NCBI RefSeq assembly: GCF_910592395.1
Contig: NC_088316.1
Span: 11,842,001-11,906,000, forward strand
DNA: 64,000 bases
Origin: Lineus longissimus
Lineage: Eukaryota > Nemertea > Pilidiophora > Heteronemertea > Lineidae
Direction: 5' to 3'
How positions within the stretch are numbered: position 1 is the first letter of the stretch; each line of letters starts with the position of its first letter. The translations under genes and the position numbers were made by a program. The notes under the pieces were generated by a model. The model had not been told where the DNA came from, made no database searches, and saw only the letters and a program-made list of their open reading frames with translations. Positions 31,157 through 44,269 of the stretch are shown here, piece after piece.

Positions 31157-31953
31157 ATAGGTCTTTGATCCTTATTAATGCCCTAGTCGCCAACTCTACT
31201 ACATGACAGTACATCGGCAGCGCTCATGTTTCTACGAGGAATATTTTTATCACTCAGTCATACCATACCCATGCATCTTGACCACAAGATTTCAATGTTT
31301 CTAAAAGTACTTGAAATATTAGCGATAAACAATGGGTGAGCCTATGTGAACCAGACCAGACCAGCCGACGAATGTCTTGCGCCCTATCACTGCTTGGAGA
31401 TGAAGACAGATTACGGACACCACATGGTCGAAGACGATGGGGGCTGCCTGCTGCGCATGAAGTCGACTGGTCATGTGCGTAGCTGGTCTTTCGGTAGGGG
31501 AGGCTCTCTTGGGGCGGGGTGGCTAATTGACACTTTTTGAAAACATTCGGCCTGAATCACCGATCATAAATATATACATGTAAGACATTATTTTGGTGAT
31601 TTCTGCGGCATCTGACCCCCCCCCGCTGCCCAGCTAGCTTTGCCTAATGCTGGTAGTGGTGATCATAAGTCAACCTCACAATTGTGCCATCATGATGTTT
31701 CATTTTAACACTTATTGATCTTTATGACGAAATATGCAGCAATCGATAGTCTGGTATATATTCACCAATCAATATGACAAACTTATAGGCCTTTGAAAGT
31801 TTGCCTCCTTGGCTCACCGAACAGAGCATTATACAATGGACACTATTTTTGTGCTACAAGCATCATCACTTATTATTTGGCTTACTCATCACTCAGATCT
31901 AATCTGTGTCACACGTCGATGATAATTGGGTTTCTTCTTCGGAAATGACAGGC

Positions 31954-34900
31954 ATGCAAAGTCTGCTGCATTCCCGTTTGTGGCTGTCGTCAATCACCAT
32001 TATCTCGTTGACAGCGTCAGTCCGGCGTCAAAATATGGAGCGTGAGTACCACTATATACATACTTAGTGCTCTCTATCGCATTTCCCCACTCTTACTCGA
32101 TATTTTCTCTTCAAAGATGAACCCAACAGATTCATTCCTGATCGCAGCCACCTCCCCTCGAGCCCAAAGATGAACTCAACCGATTCATTCCTGACCGCAG
32201 CTAGCCCATTATATAGCCTCGATCCGCTACGCTGTACATCGAGCCCATGTGTGAGCTCGAAAAAAGCAAGTAATTCTAGCCCAAACGCATTTAAACTTAA
32301 GCCATGATGAAAAACAGGAAAACCCCTCGGTTTAAAAATAATTTGACGTCACAAGGCTAGCCAACCAATCAAGCCATTGTTTCGGCAACAAATCATTATC
32401 GCAATAGGCACGTCGCACTTCGTCCCTTTTGGGGACGAAGTATTGGTCTAGACCACAGCCAACTCCCCTCGTACTTCCGCCCATCAAACAGAGAAGGATA
32501 TCGTTGGAAGAATTCTCGTCTAAGGATATTCTCGTTCCTATTTCAGCTATCATCAGTTATAGTCTGAATGGACCTCATCCAGACGTGAGGTGGGTATATG
32601 GACTTACAAGCAATCACGAAAGGAGGTCTGCCGCTTCGAGTACCCTGCATTGAGAATGGCTTCAAAGGCCATTCAAGTCTAAGAATAGTCTCTCTGCCAA
32701 CGTAGATGTTCATTAAATCGCCAAGTCCCGGATGTGGCACATAGGTGCTTGATGATATTCGAATCATAGCAGAGCAAAGCGATCGTACCTACAATCAGAC
32801 ACCCCCCACATAGAACACATAGAACGCTGGAGATAAAGGAGTGATAGGGTGCACCTAAAATTTGGAATAAAAACCAGTATTTGACCACTTAGGGTCATAT
32901 TTGGCCAAAAAGTGTTAAATGGCTATCTTGAGTGGTTCACATAAGACTGCTGTTTTCGGCATCAGCACACCTGTGTACATTGAATAGGCCGCAAAAACCC
33001 AAATTACCTAAAATTGTAATCAGAAGCCAGTATTTATTATCAAAATATGGCAATTTTTGCAAAAAGGGTTAAAATGGCTATTTTGTCTTGAGTGGTGCAA
33101 ATAAGACTGCTATTTCAGAATGAACGCCCCTTTTTACATAGAGTAAGCCTGTCAAAACATCCTTACCTAAAATTCTGATTAAAGGCCTCTGTCTCTTGGA
33201 GTGCTTGTTCTTTAGATTGTGTCTATTTATTTCGGAGCTGATCAATCGCTATAAATCTGGTATCTTCACGCACCTGTGATCGTGGACGAGGTAAACAAGG
33301 CGAAGCGTGTGAAATTGACGCCATTTTTGCATGGCTATCATGTACTACAAAGCTAACAATAAAGACTGACGAAGTAACAAGTAATATGCATGCCCTTTTG
33401 CTGAGATACATTGCAAAATATGTTGACTTCATGAAAGTGTACGATGTTTAGCGATATTACTGTACACCGGTTTAGCAATGTAACGCACTGAAAGTGTACG
33501 GGTTGTATGGTTCAACGATTAAAAATTATTTATCGCATTTCACTCGTAATATGGCCCAGACAGTCATAATTCCCAATCTAAAAAGTAACTTTACTACCAA
33601 TAGTCGATCGTTTTTGCCTTCAAGGCGTGGGAATTGTCTTTAATTAACCAAATATTTTACTCAATTTCAGGAGCAACTTTTGTGAGAAAACGTCGATGAA
33701 AATGCACGGTCTCGTCGAGCAGTTTCTCATACACCATCCCGGAGAGTGCACTTTATGCTTGTAGGTCTTGTCGCACACCGTATACTCTGTTTTTTATTAA
33801 CCTTGACCTTTATGGATAGGATGACCATGGAGACGAGAAGAACTGGGATTACCATGCCGGTACCGTGTCATGGAATGCTGCAGTATACGTCTGAAACTGA
33901 ATTTTAACGAACATATTGCCTTTGTTAAACCGCACAAGGTGAAGTCGCTGAACCACTCGAGGGTAACATATACGGTCATTGCAGAAATCGGTCAAAATCA
34001 CGAAAAAAATTAAGAAAAGAGCAGAATTGCGAATAAAATACCACGAAACACATACACAGAGGTTGACTCCACAGCTTTGAAAGGAACCTGACGGACAGCG
34101 ATGACATGGTACCCTACTAAACTTGTTTAAAATTTCAGGAGCAATGTTTCTTCAGAACTTTTGTGAGAAAACGTCGATGAAAATGCACGGTCTCGTCGAG
34201 CAGTATCTCATACACCATCCCGGAGAGTGCACTTTATGCTTGAAGGTCTTGTCGCACATCGCACACTTGTAAAGGTTCTCACCAGTGCTATCTTTGACGT
34301 GTCTTGTGCTGATTGAGCGTCCATTTTACACATACGTCGCACACCAGTGCTTCGCACCTTACGAGCTTATTACTGACGAACCGTTGCTCGGAGAACAACT
34401 TGTTTGTTGAAAGTAAAAAACAAAATTCTATCAGTCAAATTGTTGTTTGCTTATACCTTTTTGTTCTGTTTTATATGAACATTGATGATTATTGATAGAA
34501 TGTTCATGGAGACGAGAAGAACTGGGATCACCATGCCGGTACCGTGTCATGGAGTGCAGCAGTATACGTCAGAAACTGAATTTCGACGTACAGGTTGCCT
34601 TTGTTAAACTGTACAAGGTGAAGTTAATGAACCACTCGAGGGTTCGCTAAATGTGTATGAGCATTGCAGATATCGGTCAAAATAACGAAAAAAAATAAGA
34701 AAAGGGCAGAAATTCGAATGAAACACCACGAAACACATCCCCAGAGGTTGATTCCATATAGCTTTAGAGGGAACCTGACAGCCTACCGTTAACTAGACAG
34801 CGATGACATGGTACCCTACTAAACTATTTAAAAATTGCAATCAATTAGCCCTATAAACGACAAAAACCATCGCGTTATGATCTGAAGGATAGTATCTAGC

Positions 34901-36763
34901 AAAAGCCCAGGCCGCTACATCGCAAAAATGTATCCAAATCTTCCATATTTTACTATACTGATTTTCAACTCACGTCATCTGCTAGAGTGCATAAGCGGCT
35001 GTTCCTTGAACCGTCTGTCACAACCAAGGGCTGCGGCGACTCAACGAAGGCTTTTTCCTCTACTGCGTTTTATTATGAAACCTAAAAAAGCATATACAAA
35101 CATAAGTAAACGTAAACATATCACAAAATACGAACCAAAGGCAAAATACGAACTAAAACGAAAACTTACGGCTGTTCTTGCTCTGCTCTTGCATGTCCAA
35201 TTGCTATGCGGCCAAAAGACCAGGGACCAAAACGGGCGAGGCCAACGCGACCAAGGCCTATATGCCGATGGTCGCTACCATTATCAAGCAATAGGGGTGA
35301 AAGCAAGGGTGGTATGTGACACCGTCCATTTGGTCGCTAAACCGTTACGATCATCCACCGTGGTTAGCAGGGCCGGAGAACGTTAACCAACGATTTCCTC
35401 ACGATGCTCTTAAGTAGCGTGAATAACATTTTTTTTTTCATTTTCTTTTTTTATTATTTGTTCATTATTCAGTATCACTGGTAACGCAGCTTACGTTCAC
35501 TCAGTCATATTCCGGTCTGTCTTGGCAATTAGGGACAACACGGCAAGGGTCACAATTCCAAGATTCGAAATGCGAGGCTTTAGTTTCACTATAGCTCTTT
35601 ATATTTTCAAACTTGAACATAATAGAAGGGCGGTGCTACTAGGTGACTGGAGAAAACCATACCAGTTTTGGCTTCATTTTTCAAGAAACGAATTTGTGTT
35701 CAGCCTCCGTAAGGCTTTTGAAAATAATATCATTCACCTGGTTTGCAAAATTAAAGATACCTTATTAAACTTGCTACGGTGGACATCTGTCGTTGTGACC
35801 TGGGACCGTCGAGAGCGTACAGCAGCGATGTATGTGAATGGTCAAGTTGTCCAAAGGCAACATGTCATGGGAAGGAACCTGGACAGTATTTACAACAAGC
35901 ATGAGCGGTATCAGCTCGGGTGGAAGGAGGATGAGCTCGGTGGAATGGGTGTGTTTATCGGATCCATGAGTAGCCTCCGTGTTTATCACCATGCAATTTC
36001 TCCAAGCAATGTCAAGAAGTTCCATAGCGCCAGTAGGTGTACGAGATGTTAAAACTAATATCACCAGTAGGAGTCTTGACGGTTTCTCTAACTTTTTCCT
36101 GATTTATCTAACAATAGTCCGACAATGTCCGACTTTTCCCTGAAAGTTTGGATATTTTTTAAACTTGCGATAATATCAGGATTTCCCAAAATAGGTCAAT
36201 AAAGATTGAATGGGGTTAATGAGGTGTGAGCCAAACACTCAGAGTGACCCAAAGTGTGAATACTAATTAACTCACTCAAGTAGGTAACCTAATGCCACTG
36301 ACCATCGCTATTGCTCGATCAGTGGTCTGATATCTCGGCAAGTGTAGCGTGTTTGTTTCTCATTCAAAACCACAAAATACTTCTTCCTCGAATCGAGTAT
36401 TGTATTAAAATACGAGGCTGAAGTCAGAAACTCTTCAACAGATCCCCAATAGGTAGCTGGCTAAATTCTTTACTTTTTGTTTTTTCAGTCGTCGTTGATA
36501 GAGGGAAGTACATCCGGACAAACACGGACCGAAGCTTATATGACGTATCTGGCCCGATTGAAACAGCAACACGACGCACACCAATAAGCTGCATTGCGTA
36601 TTGTAAATCGCGGATTTTTCCTTGCAAACATGCTATTTTCTTGCAGAAAACGAAGAATTGTGAGCTTTTCTCAAAGTCGATTTATTTTTTACATATAAGA
36701 ACTAACTTAAAGGCAGAGGTTAAAACAGGATTTCACTACAAGCAAAAAGTGGAGGCCATGTAA
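31954..36763 (+). CDS. Secreted LamG-domain protein with Cys-containing C-terminal domain, copy B (4 exons, 321 aa)
   Basis: Exons: 31954-32041, 32547-32589, 35473-36032, 36489-36763 (88+43+560+275 = 966 bp, in frame). The signal peptide exon differs from copy A (one extra codon; MQSLLHSRLWLSSI...). The mini-exon peptide is the same as in A. The LamG exon has lost two codons (YQLGWKEDELGGMGV) and differs most in the KLEHNRRAVLLGDW region, as expected for diverging binding surfaces. Intron 2 is much longer (2.9 kb) and holds zinc-finger relics. Exon 4 keeps all cysteines. All splice sites are canonical, and I see no disabling change, so this is a young functional paralogue of copy A. Confidence 0.78.
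33660..34130 (-). pseudogene. C2H2 zinc-finger relic, repeat unit 1 (in intron 2 of copy B)
   Basis: Reading the minus strand gives a broken finger (CDKTYKHKVHSPGWCM). The flanking ~310 bp (CATGGAGACGAGAAGAACTG; CATGCCGGTACCGTGTCATG) is repeated at 34,498-34,830, marking a tandem duplication. Confidence 0.45.
34133..34830 (-). pseudogene. C2H2 zinc-finger relic, repeat unit 2
   Basis: On the minus strand the linker and finger TGENLYKCAMCDKTF is clear at about 34,250-34,290, preceded in another frame by a second broken finger (LVCDVCVKW). Frameshifts and stops rule out a working protein. It probably came from a KRAB-less multi-finger gene fragment caught in the duplication. Confidence 0.5.
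36242..36279 (+). repeat. Left arm of inverted repeat around the last exon, copy B
   Basis: Pairs with 37191-37228, as in copy A. Confidence 0.75.
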
Positions 36764-37190
36764 TTAATGAATAATTTGGCCATGTAATGATTGAAAAGAG
36801 TTGCTTCTATCTGATGAGCGGCATAGCAAATTTCCATTGATACAGATAGACAAGCCAAAAGTCGTCAGTATACTCGGCGACGAAGGAATTACCTTTACTG
36901 GTATCATCAGTTGCGACGTGGTACTATCGGCATAACCTTGTGCACGTGTGGAACATCAAAATACATTCACTAGTAGAGGCTTTTCCGACTTCTTAACAGT
37001 TTCTCTAACTTTGTCCTGATTTATCCGACAAAAGTCCGACATTGTCCGACCTTTCCCAGAAAGGAAAAAAACCTGTGAAAAATATCAGGGCTTCCCAAAA
37101 TAGGGCATTAAAGATCAAAGGCCTCGCTTTCCAAAATAGGGCATTAGAGATCAAAGGCCTGTGTTGGATGGGGTTAATGAGGTGACCTAA

Positions 37191-37228
37191 TTGAGTGAGC
37201 TAATTAGTATTTACACTTAGGGTCACTC
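37191..37228 (-). repeat. Right arm of inverted repeat around the last exon, copy B
   Basis: Complement of 36242-36279. Confidence 0.75.
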
Positions 37229-38030
37229 ATAGGTCTTTGATCCTTATTAATGCCCTAGTCGCCAACTCTACTACGTGACAGTACATCGGCAGCGCTCATG
37301 TTTCTACGAGGAATATTTTAATCACTCAGTCATACCATACCCATGCATCTTGACCACAAGATTTCGACTTTGCTGAAAGTACTTAAAATATTAGTGATAA
37401 ACAATGGGTGAGCCTATGTGAACCAGACCAGACCAGCCGACGAATATCTTGCGCCCTATCACTGCTTGGAGATGAAGACAGATTACGGACACCACATGGT
37501 CGAAGACGATGGGGGCTGCCTGCTGCGCATGAAGTCGACTGGTCATGTGCGTAGCTAGTCTTTCGGTAGGGGAGGCTCTCTTGGGGCGGGGTGGCTAATT
37601 GACACTTTTTGAAAACATTCGGCCTGAATCACCGATCATAAATATATACATGTAAGACATTATTTTGGTGATTTCTGCGGCATCTGCCCCCCCCCCCCCC
37701 CGCTGCCCAGCTAGCTTTGCCTAATGCTGGTAATGGTGATCATAAGTCAACCTCACAATTGTGCCATCATGATGTTTCATTTTAACACTTATTGATCTTT
37801 ATGACGAAATATGCAGCAATCGATAGTCTGGTATATATTCACCAATCAATATGACAAACTTATAGGCCTTTGAAAGTTTGCCTCCTTGGCTCACCGAACA
37901 GAGCATTATACAATGGACACTATTTTTGTGCTACAAGCATCATCACTTATTATTTGGCTTACTGATCACTCATATCTAATCTGTGTCACACGTCGATGAT
38001 AACTGGGTTTCTTCTTCGGAAATGACAGGC

Positions 38031-39133
38031 ATGCAAAGTCTGCTGCATTCCCGTTTGTGGCTGTCGTCAATCACCATTATCTCGTTGACAGCGTCAGTCC
38101 GGCGTCAAAATATGGAGCGTGAGTACCACTATATACATACTTAGTGCTCTCTATCGCATTTCCCCACTCTTACTCGATATTTTCTCTTCAAAGATGAACC
38201 CAACAGATTCATTCATGATCGCAGCCACCTCCCCTCGAGCCCAAAGATGAACCCAACTGATTCATTCCTGACCGCACCCACCTCCCCTCGAGCCCAGATA
38301 TACACCTTTCCAGAAATGGGGCGCTGAGTGTCCGAAATAGTGATGTCATAAGGGGAAACTAGGCCTCATTGTGGAGGGACAAAGGAGATAGTCATGGTTG
38401 ACCAACACACTTGAATGCCTTTGATGACGGACAAAGGGGGAAAGTTAGTTCCAATGCAAGCCACCAATTTCGGTAGGCATGTATAAACCCAACCGATTCA
38501 TCCCTGACCGCAGCTAGCCCATTATTTAGCCTCGATCCGCTACGCTGTACATCGAGCCTATGTGTAAGCTCGAAAAATGCCAGGAATTCCAGCCCAAACG
38601 CATTTGAGTTTAAGCCATGAAGAAAAACAGGAAAACCCCTCGGTGTAAAAATAATTTGACGTCACAAGGCTAGCCAACCAATCAGGCCATTGTTTCGGCA
38701 ACAAATCATTTTCGCAATAGGCACCTCGCACTTCGTCCCTTTTGGGGACGAATTGCGAGGTCTAGCTATTGGTCTAGACCGGAGCCACCTCCCCTCGTAC
38801 TTCCGCCCATCAAACAGAGAAGGATATCGTTGGAAGAATTCTCGTCTAAGGATATTCTCGTTCCTATTTCAGCTATCATCAGTTATAGTCTGAATGGACC
38901 TCATCCAGACGTGAGGTGGGTATAAGTTCCTCTTTCAGCTATCATCAGTTATAGTCTTAATGGACCTCATTCTGACGTGAGGTGGTTCTATGAACATTCT
39001 CGTTCCTCTTTCAGCTGTCATCAGTTATAGTCTGAATGGACCTCATCCAGACGTGAGGTGGGTATATGAACATTCTCGTTCCTCTTTCAGCTATCATCAG
39101 TTATAGTCTGAATGGACGGCATCCAGACGTGAG
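38031..39133 (+). CDS. Copy C of the LamG gene: signal exon plus four tandem mini-exons (3' part absent)
   Basis: Exon 1 (38031-38118, 88 bp) is nearly identical to copy B's and has a GTGAGT donor. It is followed by four 43-bp mini-exons at 38873-38915, 38939-38981, 39015-39057 and 39091-39133. Each is preceded by a pyrimidine tract and CAG and followed by GTGGGT or GTGGTT. Each would join exon 1 in frame. No LamG or Cys-domain exon follows before 42 kb, so copy C is an incomplete duplicate unless it splices beyond what I can see. Sequence similarity to copy B ends near 40,490. Confidence 0.6.
38873..38915 (+). other. Mini-exon variant a
   Basis: Encodes IISYSLNGPHPDV, the same peptide as in copies A and B. 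Acceptor ATTTCAG, donor GTGGGT. Confidence 0.65.
38939..38981 (+). other. Mini-exon variant b
   Basis: Encodes IISYSLNGPHSDV (Pro to Ser). Acceptor CTTTCAG, donor GTGGTT. Confidence 0.6.
39015..39057 (+). other. Mini-exon variant c
   Basis: Encodes VISYSLNGPHPDV (Ile to Val). Acceptor CTTTCAG, donor GTGGGT. Confidence 0.6.
39091..39133 (+). other. Mini-exon variant d
   Basis: Encodes IISYSLNGRHPDV (Pro to Arg). Acceptor CTTTCAG, donor GTGGGT. Confidence 0.6.
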
Positions 39134-40499
39134 GTGGGTATATGGACTTACAAGCAATCACGAAAGGAGGTCTCAAACCGACTTGGATGGCCAATATCAC
39201 TTAATACCTCATGTTCGCTCAAATGATGCAGAGACGAAACATAACAGATTCTAATGAGTCAGGGTGCTGCTTCGAGTACCCTGCATTGAGCATGGCTTCA
39301 AAGGCCATTCATGTCCAAGAATAGTCTCTCTGCCAACGTAGATGTTCATTTAATCACCAGGTCCCGGATGGGGCACACAGGCGCTTGGCGATATTCGAAT
39401 CATAGCAGAGCAAAGCGATCGTACCTACAATCAGATACCCCCACAGAACACATAGAACGCTGGAGATAAAGGAGTGATAGGGTGCACCTAAAATTTGGAA
39501 TAAAAACCAGTATTTGACCACTTAGGGTCATATTTGACCAAAAAGTGTTAAAATGGCTATTTTAACTTGAGTGGTTCACATAAGACTGCTGTTTTCGGCA
39601 TCAGCACACCTGTCTACATTGAATAGGCCTGCCGATCGCGAAACCACCTTACCTAAAATTCTAATCAGAAGCTAGTAAATATGTATTTGATATCAAAATA
39701 TGGCATTTTTTGCCAAAAAGGTTTAAAATGGCTATTTTGTCTTGAGTGGTGCAAATAAGACTGCTATTTTAGAATGAATGCCCCTTTTTACAAAGAATAA
39801 GCCTGTCAAAACATCCTTACCTACAAATTCTGATTAAAGGCCACTGTATCTTGGAGTACTTGTTATTCTGGTTGTGTCCATTATTTATTTCGGAGCTGAT
39901 CAATCGCTATGAATCTGTCATCTTCACGCACCTGTGATATACTCTACGGATCGTGGACGAGGTAAACAAGGTGGCGCCCCCTGTTGGCAACCATTGAACG
40001 ATGTTAATTTTAAGGATAACAACAAAGTTTCCCTAAGACATCTCTTGTAGCATCCTGAGGAAATCATGGATTAATGTCATGCACGGTGAATAACCGTAGC
40101 GGTTTAGCGACCAATATGTACGGTTCAGCGAACTTTCAAGGTAGCACACATTTTTACAATTTTTGGTAAGTTCCTGTGGTTTAATCCGGTTCTGCTTATA
40201 ATGCATGCATCATCAGTCGTTGTAATTTACATCAGTATGCCCATATGGTTCTGACTTAGAGAAACAGAGCTAATATTCACGTTGAAAGTTGGAAATTTGA
40301 TGATCTTCAAAGACATCCTTTTATGGCGAAGCGTCTGAAATTGACGCCATTTTTGCATGGCTATCATGTACTACAGACTGACGAAGTAACAAGTAATATG
40401 CATGCCCTTTTGTTGAGATACATTGTAAACTATGTTGACTTCATGAAAGTGTACGGTATTTAGCGATATTACTGTACACTGGTTTAGCAATATAACAAG

Positions 40500-42330
40500 T
40501 GTAAGTAGTAGGTATAATGTCCCTTTCAACGCCCGAAATACGAGGCCCAAAGTCCGAGGGTCCCGGGGCGTTGAAAGGTGCATCATTGACGCCCGCGACA
40601 AATGCCCTCCCGTGATATTGTGCTTGAAGATTTTTTTCCGCGCTTCGTGTAAGCGCTCAAAAATTCGGCGCTATCCGTCTGCGCTGTCCACGGGAGTGCA
40701 TTCGTCGCGTAGCAGAGTACAAGCAGACCGATGCCGCAACGAGCACAGATTAATGTGCACTCTTATTCGCGCTGCTCCTGAGGTTTTACGGGCTGCTGTC
40801 AAAAACCGAGCGGAGCGAAGAATGTGGATCAATTAGGGTCTCCACCATCGGGGAAATCTGTTCGGGGCAAATAGCCTACTGAAGCATTCTGTTGCTATAA
40901 CTGGGATGTTATCAGTGTCTAGGCAATCCTTGTCATTGACAATGCATAGAGACTGCTCATCCTAGCTAAAATTATGACGCGAATTGCCTCGACTCGTCGC
41001 CACATTTTAGGGGTCCCGTCTCCTCAATGTCCGTTTAGCTCCAAAGCAACGAGGTCTGTACATGTCCTCTTCGTCTCGCATGGTGGCCGGGTTCGTATAG
41101 CGCGGGAAGAGCAGGACAGGACAACTCTCTTGCGCCACCCTTTTCCTGATGGAATGGTGGATATTTTGACATGCACATGAAGAAAGAACAACTCATATAC
41201 GACGTATTTGTGATATGGAAGAAACATTTTTATTTCTAATTTCCAAGTACACATTTTCAAATCTAGAAGAGAACTAGGGACAGAGCAATATTGAACATGA
41301 CACATTGAAGAGCATCATGCATGTTCGTTTTCACTTTTTATTTCGTTGCTCCTTCTCTGGAGTGGGAACTCTTAGTGGCAATCTCTAACATGATCTTATA
41401 AACAACTGAGAAAAAGGGAATTTTAGCAGCGAACATTTTCTTAATTTCAAAACGTGTCTTCACTTAGCGGCACCCTTGTGGTTTGTCAATACAATTCAAT
41501 TCAATTTATTTCAACTGATTTTTAGGCCACTTTTTTTTTGCAGCATGAAAATATAGACACATACAGCGGGATAATACAATAGAAAGACACGATGATATTT
41601 ATGTACATAGTAATACACATACACTAACGCCTCTGCTCTTTTACTTTTTTGCAGATACGTGGCCGATAAATTTCGTAAAATTTCATATTGTTTTGTAGAC
41701 ACGATATTGATAAATAATGATAGAACGGTTGGTCGTACAAACGATTCGACAGCTCACAAAAAAATCTCTAATGAGCGAAGACATTGGGTAACTGCTCTCT
41801 TGCCTTTCTCTGCTACATGATACAAACAAGAGAATGTACCTTTCTAATAGACAGACAACAGGAGCGATTGCTTTTCACTCATATACCAGTATTCATATGT
41901 TCAAAGTACAGGCTATATAATTCATTTACAAAAAAATATATACAACAACAGCAACAGTGATCCCGGCAGTGATCCTTTAAAATTTACGGCACCGCCTATC
42001 ATTGCGAGCAGGAATATCTGTCAAATGCATGTTACCGCACGGAAGGATAATTAAGTGGGCGATACAGTCTGTTTCGTTAGAAATGTTGTTTTCTTATCGA
42101 AGAGTTAGTTTGTTTTAAGCTGCGCGCGGTTGTTTTATTTGCGTATTTCTTTGCCAAATGTTTTTTGTAAAGGTAAAATTCATACTGTGCTAGCGTCATT
42201 CTTTCTGGTATGTGATGTGGGTTTTTTTTCGCGCTCAAAGGAATACAGTATTCACGCGGATCGTAGATGATATGAATGGAGCTCTTCTTGCAAGATGTTT
42301 TTAAAAGAGCCCTTCTCCTCCCTGTTTTCG
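40500..42330. other. Non-coding stretch
   Basis: Between 40,520 and 40,830 lies a CpG-rich block with an inverted pair (CCTTTCAACGCCC ... GGGGCGTTGAAAGG), probably an unclassified repeat. An ATTCAATTCAATTTATTT run at ~41,495-41,515 looks like a retroelement 3' tail. No gene recognised. Confidence 0.35.
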
Positions 42331-42337
42331 TTAAAAG

Positions 42338-44269
42338 TCATTGTTTTTTCTTGCCCCCACGTCCTTTTCCACATGGCTTTCCGCTAAACGGTTTGATAGC
42401 TTCTGTCAAAACAGGCAAACAATGCATTAGACGGGCCTTACAACTTTGCAAAGCTGTGGTTTTTTGGTCGAAGAAACAGTGAAATTTTGTCATGGCTTCT
42501 TCATTTTTTTTCATGCCCGCAATAAAAGTCTCGACAGCTTTTTCTTCCCGCGCCATGAGTTTGTCTACAGAGGCCTTTCGTGAAACAAAATCCTTGTGGT
42601 ATTTTTCGCATTTTTCAGCCCAAGGTTTTATCTTTTTCAAAGCGAGCTTTTGTTTTTCGTGGACAGAACAAATGTTTACAAAATCTTCAATAATGTGAGG
42701 ATATTTTAATCTATTCTTTTTCGACTCAAATATTGGACGAAGATATTTTTTTACGAAGGCTTTTTCATCGCCTGAACAGCATTCATGAGCGGAAGCTCCA
42801 GCTTGTTGGGGGGTTATATCATTGAAGGCAAGTTGTTCGTTTAGCTGGTTACGTAAAGTGATAACATCCTGTTCTACATTATACGCTTTCGGAAAAAGAG
42901 ACCCACTCGACAGGGATAATTTTTCGACTGCATGTGCACCCGCGGCCCCCCGGCTTGCTACTCCATCCGATTCGGTTTCGGACGCAGTTTCCACGTCGTC
43001 ACTGGACAAGTTCAAATCGGCTTCCAAGCTAACAGCGCCGTGTTCTTCGTTCTCATTTTCAATAGAAGACATTTTTTGTGCGCAACGGCATTGCCTGTAT
43101 CATCAATAAAACAACTATTTGCCTTTCGTTTTTTGTTCTCAGAAAGTATGTTTTCAATCTGATTCGAAGTTCTATTGAATCCATCATCAATTGCTTTAAT
43201 CGCACTCTCTTCCTCGCTATCATACTCACCATTACTGCATTCTAAACTAGTTTTCATGACTTTCACAACATCATTTGGGGCAATAGAAATACTTAAACTG
43301 GCCTCTGCTTTCAAAGGACTAGCCCCTCCCCTAATCGAACCTCCAAAATGATAACATGATATTTGAATGGTAAAATCGCCCAGAGTATCGATGATGATTT
43401 TAATCAGCTTCATCCATGAGGGACGTCCTGACGAGTCAAAGTGTTTGAGCGTTTTTCGAATGCATTTTGTAAATCTTATGAACTTTTCTTCTGATGGCTC
43501 GATAGCCGCGACTATTTTTGCAATGATATCCTCAATCAATTCTGTCATGATGTTTCTGTTATCATCAAAAGCAAATGAATTTGTCTGTGATCATCCGAGA
43601 GACCCCGTCTGTTGGCAATTTCAATTCATGATCAACCTGATTTTCTTCCAAGAATTCGAAGACAATTCTTGTTTTCTCCGCAAAAAGCTCAATTTTAGTA
43701 AAAACAAAATTACATCGAGTGGTATAAAACTGAAAATGAGCTCCTGCGTCTCTGAATTTCAGACCACGCATGGACGGCTTTTCCGTTGCCTCGGAATCTA
43801 ATTTAACAAGCGGTCTTTCACCCCTGTCTGCCTCGGGTGCAAAAAACGATTCGATAAAATATAGTAGCGACTGTACGTCGCGTTGTCTAAAACAAGAAGT
43901 TAACGCACTGCTTGGAAAATTACCTTGAATATTAACAATTCTCCCTTTGAATTTAAGCTTTCGTCTTGGCGGCTGTGGTGTCAAACAAGAATGTATTTCT
44001 TCCAAAATGTGTTCATAAAGTTTCTTGAAATTATTGCTTTCAAGCCAAGCGCCTATATTTTTTCGCAGATGCAAAGTAATGTGTAATTTCTTACTAACCC
44101 GGTAGGAAATGTCAGTAAAACGTCGCGTAACATAACCGTCTTTAACTGTTTGGAAATATTTTTTGGAAAAGTGGTAGATTTCAAACTTGTATTTTTCAAA
44201 AAATGAAGACTCTATAAGGTCAAAGTGAAATATAACCTGTTTGATGGAACTAACTATTGTATCATTCAT
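42338..44269 (-). CDS. Virus-like acidic/coiled-coil gene in three overlapping or abutting frames (234 + 178 + 244 aa)
   Basis: Three ATG frames follow each other on the minus strand: 44269-43565, 43548-43012 and 43072-42338. The second frame stays open upstream of its ATG, overlapping the end of the first. The second and third overlap at an A6 run where a one-base change would join them. I therefore read this as one gene of ~650 codons broken by two frameshifts, although three overlapping genes are possible. The first part is globular and basic. The second ends acidic with a Lys-Arg motif. The third starts very acidic (SSDDVETASETESD), then forms a long charged helix (KQKLALKKIKPWAEKCEKYHKDF) and ends basic (GRGGKKKQ). 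Domain order resembles the spliced gene at 7.5-10.5 kb. Function unknown. Confidence 0.5.

Noticed and set aside
34928-35386. 152-residue open frame upstream of LamG exon 3 of copy B
   Set aside because: The corresponding region upstream of copy A's LamG exon is not open and the peptide has no domain; likely intronic chance frame.
42338-44269. Same gene as the 7.5-10.5 kb one by direct similarity
   Set aside because: I can see similar layout and composition but no convincing residue-by-residue match, so it is only offered as a hypothesis.
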